DNA from: JACKCP01 sp051744925
GTDB taxonomy: Bacteria > Desulfobacterota > Desulfobacteria > Desulfobacterales > JACKCP01
Direction of reading: 5' to 3'
Assembly: GCA_051744925.1 (NCBI GenBank)
Contig: JBNJDM010000001.1
Coordinates: 14,008-78,007, forward strand
DNA: 64,000 nt
Numbering within the stretch: the first letter of the stretch is position 1; each line of letters begins with the position of its first letter. The position numbers and the translations under genes are program-made. Positions 29,555 through 38,760 of the stretch are shown here, piece by piece. The notes below the pieces were generated by a model, which was given only the letters and a program-made list of their open reading frames with translations, had not been told where the DNA came from and did no database searches.

Positions 29555-30888
29555 TAACTGGAAGCGGGTATCAAAACATATTTAAACAGGCGGAGCTGAA
29601 AAAAAGACTGCTGGTTACGGCGGCTCTGCTGCTGGTCTACAGGATAGGCGTGCATGTCCCTACTCCGGGAATCGACAGGGAAGCACTTCTTGCATTGTTT
29701 GCATCTGCAGAAGGAACCCTTTTCTCGATGTTTGACATGTTTGCAGGTGGTGCTTTAAGTCAGCTCTCTGTTTTTGCTCTTGGTATCATGCCCTATATCA
29801 GTGCTGCAATTATATTTGAGCTTTTAAAAGTCTCTGTTCCTTATCTTCAGCAGCTGAAAAAAGAAGGTGAACAGGGCAGGCGCAAGATGACCCAGTATAC
29901 CAGATATGCTACTGTTGCGATAAGTCTTGTTCAGGGTATAGGAATCAGTATAGGTCTTGAAAGTATGACTGCTCCGGGTGGAGCTGCTGTAGTACTTGAT
30001 CCCGGCTGGCCATTCCGGATAATGACAATGATTACGCTTACAGCCGGTACAATATTTATTATGTGGCTCGGTGAACAGATAACCGAACGTGGTATCGGCA
30101 ACGGTATATCATTGATAATTTTTGCAGGTATAGTAGCGCGTCTTCCTGCAGCAATAACAAATACATTCAAACTTGTTTCCAATGGCGAGATGAGTGTTTT
30201 CGGGCTTATAATCCTGGTAGCGCTTATGGTTGGTGTCATCGCATTTATTATATTTATGGAACAGGCTCAGAGAAGAATTCCGGTGCAGTACGCCAAAAGA
30301 GTCGTCGGAAGAAAAATGTTTGGCGGGCAGAGTTCGCATTTACCTCTGAAGATAAACAGTGCGGGTGTTATTCCGCCTATTTTTGCATCATCCCTTATGA
30401 TGTTTCCGGCAACTATGGCCAATATTATCAATATTCCGGCCATGGAGACATTTTCCAATCTCCTTGCACCGGGCTCAATAATTTATAATCTTGTCTATGT
30501 AGCTTTTATAGTATTTTTCTGCTTTTTTTACACAGCAATTCAGTTTAATCCTGAAGAACTGTCTGAAAATCTTAAAAAGGGCGGAGGATATATTCCAGGT
30601 GTAAGACCGGGGGCGAAGACTACTGAATATATAGATAAAGTAATTACAAGACTTACATTCTCAGGTTCTATTTATATCTCTGCTGTCTGCGTACTACCGA
30701 CAATTTTAATTTCCAAATACAATGTCCCGTTTTATTTTGGTGGGACAGCTCTTTTGATTGTCGTAGGTGTAGCCATTGATTTTGTAGGACAGGTTGAATC
30801 CCATCTGATAAACAGAAATTACCAGGGATTTTTAACCGATAATTCAGGAGACAATAAAAAGAAAAAATCTGGACTAAGTATTAGATAA
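29551..30888 (+). CDS. secY: Preprotein translocase subunit SecY
   Basis: Channel-forming subunit of the Sec translocon, 445 residues with ten predicted membrane helices. Signature parts are RIGVHVPTPGID, the plug region MFDMFAGGALSQLSVFALGIMPYISA, GNGISLIIFAGIVA, and the cytosolic loop VVGRKMFGGQSSHLPLKINSAGVIPPIFASS. Start overlaps rplO by four bases. It is followed directly by infA, while adk and map, which often stand here, are missing. Confidence 0.98.
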   Translation: MITGSGYQNIFKQAELKKRLLVTAALLLVYRIGVHVPTPGIDREALLALFASAEGTLFSMFDMFAGGALSQLSVFALGIMPYISAAIIFELLKVSVPYLQQLKKEGEQGRRKMTQYTRYATVAISLVQGIGISIGLESMTAPGGAAVVLDPGWPFRIMTMITLTAGTIFIMWLGEQITERGIGNGISLIIFAGIVARLPAAITNTFKLVSNGEMSVFGLIILVALMVGVIAFIIFMEQAQRRIPVQYAKRVVGRKMFGGQSSHLPLKINSAGVIPPIFASSLMMFPATMANIINIPAMETFSNLLAPGSIIYNLVYVAFIVFFCFFYTAIQFNPEELSENLKKGGGYIPGVRPGAKTTEYIDKVITRLTFSGSIYISAVCVLPTILISKYNVPFYFGGTALLIVVGVAIDFVGQVESHLINRNYQGFLTDNSGDNKKKKSGLSIR

Positions 30889-30941
30889 GTGTTATTTTTT
30901 CAAATTTGATTTCCTGTTGTGTATAATTGAAAGGAGTTGGT

Positions 30942-31163
30942 ATGGCAAAGGAAGAAGCCATAAAAGTTGAAGGTACGGTTACAGAAACCTTGCCCAATGC
31001 AGTTTTTCGTGTTGAACTTGAAAATGGTCATGAGATTATGGCTCACATTTCAGGTAAGATGCGTATGCATTTTATTAAAATTTTGCCAGGTGATCAGGTT
31101 ACAGTAGAACTGTCCCCCTATGATCTTACCCGGGGAAGAATAGTATATAGAGCTAAAAAATAG
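30942..31163 (+). CDS. infA: Translation initiation factor IF-1
   Basis: OB-fold protein, 73 residues, that occupies the A site during initiation. AKEEAIKVEGTVTETLPNAVFRVELENGHEIMAHISGKMRMHFIKILPGDQV is diagnostic. Start set at ATG 30942 because AAGGAG ends 5 nt upstream; an earlier in-frame start would overlap that signal. Confidence 0.97.
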   Translation: MAKEEAIKVEGTVTETLPNAVFRVELENGHEIMAHISGKMRMHFIKILPGDQVTVELSPYDLTRGRIVYRAKK

Positions 31164-31182
31164 AATCCAGCAGAGGTTAATC

Positions 31183-31296
31183 ATGAAAGTCAGACCTTCA
31201 GTAAAGAAAATGTGCAGAAATTGTCGCGTTATAAAGCGAAAAGGTGTGGTAAGAGTTATTTGTTCAAACAAGCGTCATAAACAGAGGCAAGGTTAA
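31183..31296 (+). CDS. rpmJ: 50S ribosomal protein L36, zinc-binding form
   Basis: 37-residue protein MKVRPSVKKMCRNCRV..., with zinc ligands Cys11, Cys14, Cys27 and His32. It is too short for most gene finders but complete, with an AGAGG site before its ATG. It lies between infA and rpsM as in the standard alpha-operon junction. Confidence 0.96.
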   Translation: MKVRPSVKKMCRNCRVIKRKGVVRVICSNKRHKQRQG

Positions 31297-31307
31297 AGGA
31301 GGGTATT

Positions 31308-31676
<369 letters not shown>

Positions 31677-31700
31677 TTAATTTTTGAGGTAATAATAAAA

Positions 31701-32090
31701 ATGGCAAAAGTTAAGGTTAAAAAGAAAAAAAGAACCAGAAAGAATATATCGACCGGAGTAGCGCATATACTCTCTACATTTAATAATTCAATAGTGAGTA
31801 TAACAGATACATCCGGAAACGTTATATGCTGGTCAACTTCAGGTGCTATGGGTTTTAAAGGCTCAAGAAAAAGTACTCCGTTTGCTTCTCAGATGGCAGC
31901 TGAAGATGCTGCTAAAAAAGCAGTCGATAATGGAATGAAAACTGTTGAGGTTTATGTTAAAGGCCCTGGCGCAGGACGTGAGTCAGCTGTAAGAGCGTTA
32001 CAGTCTGCAGGTCTTAATGTAACTATGATAAGAGACGTTACTCCGGTTCCGCATAACGGATGCCGTCCGCCTAAGCGCAGAAGAGTATAA
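31701..32090 (+). CDS. rpsK: 30S ribosomal protein S11
   Basis: Platform protein next to the mRNA path, 129 residues. It includes GVAHILSTFNNSIVSITDTSGN, GPGAGRESAVRALQSAGL and the C-terminal DVTPVPHNGCRPPKRRRV. Confidence 0.97.
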   Translation: MAKVKVKKKKRTRKNISTGVAHILSTFNNSIVSITDTSGNVICWSTSGAMGFKGSRKSTPFASQMAAEDAAKKAVDNGMKTVEVYVKGPGAGRESAVRALQSAGLNVTMIRDVTPVPHNGCRPPKRRRV

Positions 32091-32131
32091 TAGTTTTAAA
32101 ATATGGAAATATTTAATTAAGGAGGAGAACC

Positions 32132-32758
32132 TTGTCTCGATACAGGGGAGCAGTCTGCAGGCATTGCAGACGTGAAAATATAAAATTGTTTCTTAAAGGC
32201 GATAGATGCTACACAGACAAGTGTGCATTTGAAAGACGTTCATATGCACCAGGTGAGCATGGTCAGAAAAGAGGGAAACTTTCTGATTACGGTATTCAGC
32301 TGAGAGAAAAGCAGAAAGTAAGAAGACTTTACGGCTTGTCTGAAAAACAGTTCAGGCTGACTTTTCACAAGTCATCAAGACTTCAGGGTGTTACAGGTGA
32401 AAATTTTCTATCTATTCTTGAGCGTCGTCTGGATAATGTTATTTACCGTTTCGGGTTTGCTGGTTCAAGAAACCAGGCTCGTCAGTTTGTAAGACACAAT
32501 CATTTTACAGTAAACGGTGTAAAAACAAATATTCCTTCATATGTTGTAAAGCCCGGAGATGTTATAGAACTGGTTGAAAAAAGCAGAAGTAACCAGTATA
32601 TAAATGATTCTCTTACTGCTGTTGAAAGACGCGGTATATCTCAGTGGCTGGAGCTTGAGAAGGATAACTACAAAGGTATAGTTAAAAATACACCTGTAAG
32701 AGAAGATATTACATTGCCTATACAGGAAAATTTGATAGTTGAATTTTATTCAAGGTAG
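32132..32758 (+). CDS. rpsD: 30S ribosomal protein S4, zinc-binding form
   Basis: Primary 16S binder and, in many bacteria, regulator of the alpha operon; 208 residues. The N-terminus holds zinc ligands Cys9, Cys12, Cys26 and Cys31, followed by SYAPGEHGQKR and the S4 RNA-binding domain (ERRLDNVIYRFGFAGSRNQARQFVRHNHFTVNG). TTG start after AAGGAGGAG. Confidence 0.97.
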   Translation: MSRYRGAVCRHCRRENIKLFLKGDRCYTDKCAFERRSYAPGEHGQKRGKLSDYGIQLREKQKVRRLYGLSEKQFRLTFHKSSRLQGVTGENFLSILERRLDNVIYRFGFAGSRNQARQFVRHNHFTVNGVKTNIPSYVVKPGDVIELVEKSRSNQYINDSLTAVERRGISQWLELEKDNYKGIVKNTPVREDITLPIQENLIVEFYSR

Positions 32759-32829
32759 TAATTTTTTTAATTCAGGGATAGTTTTTAGTTATAAAATAAA
32801 CACCTTCCTAGCTTAAAGGGAGTAATTTA

Positions 32830-33864
32830 ATGTCATCAAATTCACATTTAGATGAAATTGTATATATTAACTGGAGAGATATGATTCAGCCTGAAAAAGT
32901 TCAGGTTGAAACAACCGAAACCCATGGTAAGTTTGTATTTGAACCTTTGGAAAAAGGTTATGCAACAACTATAGGTAATTCCCTGAGGCGCATAATTCTA
33001 TCCTCTATTTACGGATCAGGAATTGTAAGAGTATGGATAAAAGGTGTTTCGCACGAATATTCCACAATTCCGAATGTAATAGAAGACGTATCAGATATTA
33101 TTCTGAACCTCAAAGAGGTCAGGGTAAAATCTTTTGATCTTGAGCCTCATGTTATTGAACTTAAAACAGATACACCGGGCAAAGTTACAGCTGCTCAGAT
33201 TGTGTCTGAAGATGACTCCGTCGAAGTTCTTAACCCGCAACAGCATATTGCAACATTAGCTGAAGGCGGCGAACTGGATATGAAGATGGAAGTTCTGGTT
33301 GGCAAAGGATACGCTCTTGCAAGCCAGCAGAGTGATGAATCTCTGCTGGAAGATTCAATAGCTATAGATACGGTTTTCTCTCCGGTGAAAAAAGTCAGCT
33401 ATGAGGCAGGAAATGCCAGAGTTGGCCAGAAAACAGATTATGATAAATTGACAATAGAAATCAGGACTGACGGCTGTGTAAAACCTGAGGACTGTCTTGC
33501 TTATGCAGCAAAGATCTTAAAAGAGCAGATGAATCCTTTTATTACATTTGATGAGCAGCTGGAACCGGATCCTGAACCGGACGGAACAGATGATGAAAAG
33601 CCGAAGTTTAATGAGAATTTATACAGGACTGTAGATGAACTGGAGCTGTCAGTCAGAAGTGCAAACTGTCTTAAGAATGCTAAGATACATAAGATTTATC
33701 AGCTTGTGCAGAAAACTGAAAGCGAAATGCTTAAGACTAAAAATTTCGGACGGAAATCTCTCAATGAAATTAAGGAAGTTCTCGGAGAGATGGGATTGTC
33801 CCTGGGGACTAAACTTGAAGGGTTTATGCCTCCCGAAGATGATGAAGAGGAAGGCAGCGAATAG
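32830..33864 (+). CDS. rpoA: DNA-directed RNA polymerase subunit alpha
   Basis: Scaffold for polymerase assembly; the C-terminal domain contacts UP elements and activators. It has 344 residues. The N-terminal domain has FVFEPLEKGYATTIGNSLRRIILSS and the C-terminal domain VDELELSVRSANCLKNAKIHKIYQLVQKTESEMLKTKNFGRKSLNEIKEVLGEMGL. The interdomain linker (about 243-262) is unusually acidic and proline-rich (EPDPEPDGTDDEK). An acidic tail (PPEDDEEEGSE) ends the protein. Confidence 0.98.
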   Translation: MSSNSHLDEIVYINWRDMIQPEKVQVETTETHGKFVFEPLEKGYATTIGNSLRRIILSSIYGSGIVRVWIKGVSHEYSTIPNVIEDVSDIILNLKEVRVKSFDLEPHVIELKTDTPGKVTAAQIVSEDDSVEVLNPQQHIATLAEGGELDMKMEVLVGKGYALASQQSDESLLEDSIAIDTVFSPVKKVSYEAGNARVGQKTDYDKLTIEIRTDGCVKPEDCLAYAAKILKEQMNPFITFDEQLEPDPEPDGTDDEKPKFNENLYRTVDELELSVRSANCLKNAKIHKIYQLVQKTESEMLKTKNFGRKSLNEIKEVLGEMGLSLGTKLEGFMPPEDDEEEGSE

Positions 33865-33873
33865 GAGTCGGAT

Positions 33874-34248
33874 ATGAGACATAAGGTATCAGGTGTTAAA
33901 TTAAACAGAACATCGAGTCACCGAAAAGCGATGTTCAGAAATATGGTTACATCTCTTTTAAAGCACGGCCAGATTAAGACGACAGTAGTTAAGGCTAAAG
34001 AGCTTAGAAGATGGGCAGACAGAATGATAACACTTGCAAAAAGAGGCGATCTTCATGCAAGAAGACAGGCTTTGGCTGTGATAAGAGAAAAAGATGTTGT
34101 TCATAAGCTGTTTGAAGAAGCTGAAGAAAAATTCGGCTCAAGAAACGGCGGTTACACAAGAATTGTAAAGCTTGGCAACAGAAAAAGCGACGGTGCACCA
34201 ATGGCTGTTATTTCACTTTGTGAGCCTTTTGATGCTACAGAAAAATAA
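33874..34248 (+). CDS. rplQ: 50S ribosomal protein L17
   Basis: Last gene of the ribosomal block, 124 residues: MRHKVSGVKLNRTSSHRKAMFRNMVTSLLKHGQIKTT is diagnostic. The ATG has AGGAG upstream, inside the end of rpoA's stop region. Confidence 0.97.
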   Translation: MRHKVSGVKLNRTSSHRKAMFRNMVTSLLKHGQIKTTVVKAKELRRWADRMITLAKRGDLHARRQALAVIREKDVVHKLFEEAEEKFGSRNGGYTRIVKLGNRKSDGAPMAVISLCEPFDATEK

Positions 34249-34315
34249 GAATAATCTGAGTTTTTGAAATTATAAAGCTTATTACAAAAGCTTGTCATGC
34301 AGTAAAGCCTTATTG

Positions 34316-34345
34316 AAGCCCGTAATTTTATTACGGGCTTTTTTA
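34316..34345 (+). terminator. Terminator of the ribosomal super-operon
   Basis: Perfect 10-bp stem AAGCCCGTAA/TTACGGGCTT with a 5-nt loop followed by six T. It lies 68 nt after rplQ. Confidence 0.92.
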
Positions 34346-34414
34346 TTCATATTGAAATTCTACCCTCACTTTTGAGTTAATAAAGAATTTAATTTAAAAA
34401 AAAGTCAAATCTGA

Positions 34415-34420
34415 TATAAT
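34415..34420 (+). promoter_or_regulatory. Candidate -10 of the pst operon promoter
   Basis: TATAAT at 34415-34420 without a recognisable -35 (the matching site reads ATTTAA), as expected for a PhoB-dependent promoter. No perfect TGTCA-type Pho box could be seen. Between it and pstS is a long AT-rich leader with the 9-bp word ATTCTCTAA repeated at 34499 and 34513. Confidence 0.4.
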
Positions 34421-34572
34421 AACAGTACGTTTCTCTTTATATAATTTAAATCCAAAATTAAATTAGCAATCTAAACAAAATAAAACATATCCCTAATAAT
34501 TCTCTAACAAACATTCTCTAAAAGATAGTTAAGTTTTAATTAAACAAAAATAACATTAAAGGAAGGTTTGAA

Positions 34573-35382
34573 ATGAAAAGAATTATTTCAGTTTTGGCAG
34601 TTTTATCAATACTGTTTATTTCAGTATCAGCATCTGCTGAAAAACTTGTAATCAAGGGTTCAACAACTGTTCTTCCCATAGCACAGAAAGCAGCCGAAGC
34701 GTTTATGAAAGATTATCCTGATATCGATGTAACTCTTTCAGGGGGAGGTTCGGGAAACGGAATAAAAGCACTTATTGATCAGACAGCTGACATAGGTAAT
34801 GCTTCAAGATTTATAAAATTTAATGAAGTACAGTCATGCGTAAAAAATAATGTCTATCCTGTGCCACACAGAGTTGCTCTTGATGCAATAGTACCTGTTG
34901 TAAACAATAAAAATACAGTTAAGAATCTAAGTCTTTCCGATCTTGAAAAAATTTATCTTGGTAAAGCCAAAAACTGGAAAGAATTCGGCGGACCGGATAT
35001 GGAAATCGTTGTTGTATCAAGAGACAGCTCTTCAGGTACATACGGAGTATGGAGCAAAATAGTTCTCGGCAAAAAAAGAGTAACACCAAGAGCAAGTACA
35101 GTTCCGTCCAACGGCGCAATTGTTCAGGCTGTAGCGTCAACAAAAGGTGCAATAGGCTACATCGGACTAGGTTATATGAATGATGATATCAAACCTGTAG
35201 ATGTTAATGGGGTAAAAGGTACTGAAGCGACGACAAAAACAGGTGAATTCCCGATTTCAAGAGCTCTTTTCATGTTTACAAACGGATGGCCTGAAGGGAA
35301 AACTGCAAAGTTTATAAACTATGTACTTTCTGAAAAAGGTCAGTCACTTGTGAAAGAAGCAGGAAGTATTCCGGCTTACTAA
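34573..35382 (+). CDS. pstS: Phosphate ABC transporter, periplasmic phosphate-binding protein
   Basis: Captures phosphate in the periplasm for the PstCAB importer. The protein has 269 residues, with a cleavable signal peptide (MKRIISVLAVLSILFISVSASA, cleavage near 22). The ligand loops are visible as KGSTTVLPIAQKAAEAF and SGGGSGNGIKALIDQTADIGNASR, with RDSSSGTYGVW in the second lobe. AAGGAAGG precedes the ATG. First gene of a seven-gene phosphate module; a hairpin follows it. Confidence 0.96.
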   Translation: MKRIISVLAVLSILFISVSASAEKLVIKGSTTVLPIAQKAAEAFMKDYPDIDVTLSGGGSGNGIKALIDQTADIGNASRFIKFNEVQSCVKNNVYPVPHRVALDAIVPVVNNKNTVKNLSLSDLEKIYLGKAKNWKEFGGPDMEIVVVSRDSSSGTYGVWSKIVLGKKRVTPRASTVPSNGAIVQAVASTKGAIGYIGLGYMNDDIKPVDVNGVKGTEATTKTGEFPISRALFMFTNGWPEGKTAKFINYVLSEKGQSLVKEAGSIPAY

Positions 35383-35409
35383 GTTAAAAAAAAATACTTA
35401 CAAAGCTCA

Positions 35410-35443
35410 GTTCTCCGGACATTATTCCGGAGAACTTCTTTTT
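35410..35443 (+). terminator. Attenuating terminator between pstS and pstC
   Basis: Stem GTTCTCCGG/CCGGAGAAC with an 8-nt loop, then TTCTTTTT. It sits between the abundant binding-protein gene and the permease genes, where partial termination is common, so pstS would be expressed above pstCAB. Confidence 0.75.
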
Positions 35444-35464
35444 AGCTATTACAGAGAGCATAAG

Positions 35465-36349
35465 ATGACACGAGAAAGCAAAGAAAAAAAAATACGGCTG
35501 GCATTCCTCTGCACAGGTTTTTTCAGTATTTTTGTAATGACATTAATAGTTATTTTCCTTTTTGTTGAAGGTGCTCCTATTTTCAAAGAGGTAAGTGTTA
35601 AAGAGTTTATTTTCGGACAATACTGGTATCCGACATACGACCCTGCCGATTTTGGGATATTTCCTCTGATAATGGGTTCAGTATTTGTAACTCTTTTTTC
35701 GGCCTGCTTATCTATACCGCTGGGGCTTATGACTGCAATCTATATTGCAGAGGTAGCACCTGCAAAAATCAGCGAAATAGTAAAGCCTGTTATAGAACTT
35801 CTTGCAAGCATACCTTCTGTTGTAATCGGCTTTTTCGGAATGGTTGTAGTTGCACCGTTTTTGCAAAGAGTATTTGATATTCCAACAGGTCTTAATCTTT
35901 TCAATGCGAGTCTGATGCTTGCATTTATGTCTGTACCCACAATATGTTCAATATCCGAAGATTCCATAAGATCTGTACCATCGTCGATGAGAGAGGCCTC
36001 GCTAAGTCTTGGTGCAACTCATCTTGAAACTATTTTAAGGGTTGTTATTCCTTCTTCTTTATCCGGAATAAGCACTGCTGTAATCTTAGGAATGTCCAGA
36101 GCCATGGGTGAAACAATGGTTGTTCTGATGGTCGCAGGCGGTGCAGCAATAGTTCCTGAATCTATATTTGATCCGGCAAGACCAATGCCTGCTTCCATAG
36201 CTGCTGAAATGGGAGAAGCCGCTGTAGGAAGCGATCATTACCATGCATTGTTTGCAATTGGTTTTGTACTTTTTATATTTACATTTTTATTTAATATTTT
36301 TGCCGGTTGGATTTCCAACAGATTCAAGCAAAGAGAAACAGGTTTTTAA
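35465..36349 (+). CDS. pstC: Phosphate ABC transporter permease PstC
   Basis: Inner-membrane channel subunit, 294 residues with about six membrane helices. The EAA-type cytoplasmic loop (REASLSLGATHLETILRVVIPSSLSGI) contacts PstB. GVTAA-like LASIPSVVIGFFG and the binding-protein-facing loop GQYWYPTYDP are family features. ATG follows AGAGAGC. Confidence 0.95.
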   Translation: MTRESKEKKIRLAFLCTGFFSIFVMTLIVIFLFVEGAPIFKEVSVKEFIFGQYWYPTYDPADFGIFPLIMGSVFVTLFSACLSIPLGLMTAIYIAEVAPAKISEIVKPVIELLASIPSVVIGFFGMVVVAPFLQRVFDIPTGLNLFNASLMLAFMSVPTICSISEDSIRSVPSSMREASLSLGATHLETILRVVIPSSLSGISTAVILGMSRAMGETMVVLMVAGGAAIVPESIFDPARPMPASIAAEMGEAAVGSDHYHALFAIGFVLFIFTFLFNIFAGWISNRFKQRETGF

Positions 36350-36399
36350 AATTGAAAATGAATATCAGAATAAATAAATCAGAAGCGGCGGAATAGAAA

Positions 36400-37302
36400 A
36401 TGGCAGAAAAAAATTGTAAAATCAATAATGAAGTATCCTGCAGAAGTCTGTTATTCAGAAGAATTACAGAAAAAATTGTTTTTATTTTATTAAGATTAAG
36501 CGCATTAATTTGTGCTGCAGCCTTATTAGTTCTTTTTTATTTTCTTGTTAAGCGGGGCTGGAGTGCTATTACCTGGACTTTTCTTACCGAGGCTCCAAGA
36601 GAATCAATGACAGAAGGCGGTATTCTTCCGGGTATAATAGGAACTCTGGGCCTTAGTCTGGGTGCCATTATTGTTGCGTTGCCAATAGGAGTAATGACTT
36701 CTGTTTATCTCACAGAATATGCAAAAGACGGAAAAGTATTAAGAATAATAAGGCTTGGAATTAATAACCTTGCAGGAGTTCCTTCGGTAGTTTTCGGGCT
36801 GTTTGGTCTTGCAGTATTTTGTATTTATATGAATATGGGTGTAAGTCTTTTAGCAGGTGCATTAACCCTTTCCCTTATGAGCCTTCCAATAATTATCGGT
36901 TCTACTGAGGAAGCATTAAGGTCAGTGCCTGACAGCTACAGGTATGCAAGTCTCGGACTTGGTGCAACAAAATGGCAGACTATAAAAAAAGTAATTCTGC
37001 CCACTGCGCTCCCTGGTATTTTAACAGGAGCTATTTTATCAGTAAGCAGGGTTGCAGGCGAGACCGCTCCTATAATGTTTACTGGTGCTGTGTTTTTCTC
37101 TCCCAATCTTCCAACTTCGGTATTTGATGAAGTTATGGCTCTGCCCTATCATATATATGTTCTGGCTACTGCAGGAACAAATATAGAACAGACAAGACAT
37201 TTACAGTACGGAACCGCACTTGTTCTTATTGTCCTTGTTTTTGCAATAAATTTGCTGGCTATAATAATAAGGTCAAAGCTCAGAAAAAGAATGAAATTAT
37301 AA
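36400..37302 (+). CDS. pstA: Phosphate ABC transporter permease PstA
   Basis: Second permease subunit, 300 residues, with GGILPGIIGTLGLSLGAIIVALPIGVMTSVYL, NNLAGVPSVVFGLFGLA and an EAA-type loop YRYASLGLGATKWQTIKKVILPTALPGILTG. It ends 16 nt before pstB. Confidence 0.95.
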   Translation: MAEKNCKINNEVSCRSLLFRRITEKIVFILLRLSALICAAALLVLFYFLVKRGWSAITWTFLTEAPRESMTEGGILPGIIGTLGLSLGAIIVALPIGVMTSVYLTEYAKDGKVLRIIRLGINNLAGVPSVVFGLFGLAVFCIYMNMGVSLLAGALTLSLMSLPIIIGSTEEALRSVPDSYRYASLGLGATKWQTIKKVILPTALPGILTGAILSVSRVAGETAPIMFTGAVFFSPNLPTSVFDEVMALPYHIYVLATAGTNIEQTRHLQYGTALVLIVLVFAINLLAIIIRSKLRKRMKL

Positions 37303-37318
37303 ATTTAGTGGAGAATTA

Positions 37319-38080
37319 ATGGAATCAGATATGAAAATAAAGGTAAAAGATCTTAACTTTTATTATGGTGACTTTAAGGCATTATCTTCAATAAGCCTCG
37401 ATTTCAGAAGAAACCATGTAACAGCACTTATAGGACCTTCAGGCTGTGGGAAAAGTACCTTTTTAAGGTGTCTTAACAGGATGAATGATCTTGTTGATAA
37501 AACAAGGATTGAGGGTCAGATAATGCTGGATAAAGAAGATATTTACAATTCAGCACTGGATGTTGTCGAGCTCAGAAGAAAAGTAGGTATGGTATTTCAA
37601 AAACCTAATCCTTTTCCCAAAAGCATATATGAAAATGTAGCATACGGATTAAGAGTAAACGGTATAAAAGATAAAAATTATATAGAATATCAGGTTGAAA
37701 AAAGCATAAAACAGGCTGCTTTATGGGATGAAGTAAAGGACAGGCTTAAAGATAATGCTCTTGGACTTTCCGGAGGGCAGCAGCAAAGACTTTGCATTGC
37801 AAGAGCACTTGCAGTGGAGCCCGAGGTGGTTCTTATGGATGAACCGGCTTCTGCTCTTGATCCTATAGCAACTACAAAAATTGAAGAGCTTATACATGAA
37901 CTTAAAACTGAGTATACAATAGTAATTGTTACACATAATATGCAGCAGGCTGCCAGAGTCTCAGATACCACAGCATTTTTTTACATGGGCGAGCTTATTG
38001 AGGCGGCTGATACAGATACAATATTTACAAACCCGGGGAACAAAAAGACCGAAGATTATATAACTGGTCGTTTCGGCTGA
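37319..38080 (+). CDS. pstB: Phosphate ABC transporter ATPase PstB
   Basis: Cytoplasmic ATPase, 253 residues. Walker A is GPSGCGKST, the signature LSGGQQQRL, Walker B VVLMDEPASALDP, and the switch His lies in IVTHNMQQAARVSD. The PstB-specific CLNRMNDL follows Walker A. Start ATG 37319 has GTGGAG upstream; an ATG four codons later is the alternative. Confidence 0.97.
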   Translation: MESDMKIKVKDLNFYYGDFKALSSISLDFRRNHVTALIGPSGCGKSTFLRCLNRMNDLVDKTRIEGQIMLDKEDIYNSALDVVELRRKVGMVFQKPNPFPKSIYENVAYGLRVNGIKDKNYIEYQVEKSIKQAALWDEVKDRLKDNALGLSGGQQQRLCIARALAVEPEVVLMDEPASALDPIATTKIEELIHELKTEYTIVIVTHNMQQAARVSDTTAFFYMGELIEAADTDTIFTNPGNKKTEDYITGRFG

Positions 38081-38094
38081 TTAAGGAGATTAAG

Positions 38095-38742
38095 ATGAGA
38101 CTTCAAAAAGAGATTGATAATATTAAAAAAGAACTTCTCACTCTGGGAGCAATGGTGGAAAAGCGAGTGGACAAAGTTACACACGCTTTATTTGAAAGAA
38201 ATGAAGCAATAGCAAGAGAAGTTATAGCCTCGGATAATGAAATAGACATTAAAGAGGTGGAAATAGAAGAAGACTGTCTCAAAATAATTGCTCTGCATCA
38301 GCCTGTAGCTGCAGATCTGAGGTTTCTTGTAAGCTGCATTAAAATCAATAATGAGCTTGAAAGAATCGGAGACCAGACTGTCAATATAGGCCAGAGAGTT
38401 ATTAAGCTTTGTTCATGGGGGAATCCTGAGCATATTTTCGATTACAGAATAATGGGAGAAAAGACAAAAGAGATGCTTAAGCTGAGCCTGGATTGCTTTG
38501 TTAATCTTGATGATGAACTTGCATCAAGAATAAGAACTATGGATGATGAAGTAGATGAAATTAAATATGAAGCATATGATTATATAAAAAATGTTTTAAG
38601 AACTGCGGATTCACACATAGGCTATTTTATAAACATGTTTTTGATTTCAAGGCATATAGAAAGAATTGCAGACCATACAACAAATATAGCAGAAGAAGTT
38701 ATATATATGACCAGGGGAGAAATAGTAAGGCATAATTTATAA
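38095..38742 (+). CDS. phoU: Phosphate signalling regulator PhoU
   Basis: Two three-helix bundles (215 residues) that link PstSCAB activity to PhoR and silence the Pho response when phosphate is plentiful. Metal-binding-type E/DxxxD motifs appear as ASDNEIDIKEVEIEEDCLKIIALHQPVAADLRFL and its partner MDDEVDEIKYEAYDYI. ATG follows AAGGAG. Confidence 0.95.
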   Translation: MRLQKEIDNIKKELLTLGAMVEKRVDKVTHALFERNEAIAREVIASDNEIDIKEVEIEEDCLKIIALHQPVAADLRFLVSCIKINNELERIGDQTVNIGQRVIKLCSWGNPEHIFDYRIMGEKTKEMLKLSLDCFVNLDDELASRIRTMDDEVDEIKYEAYDYIKNVLRTADSHIGYFINMFLISRHIERIADHTTNIAEEVIYMTRGEIVRHNL

Positions 38743-38760
38743 TTTTTGGGGGTATCCTTA

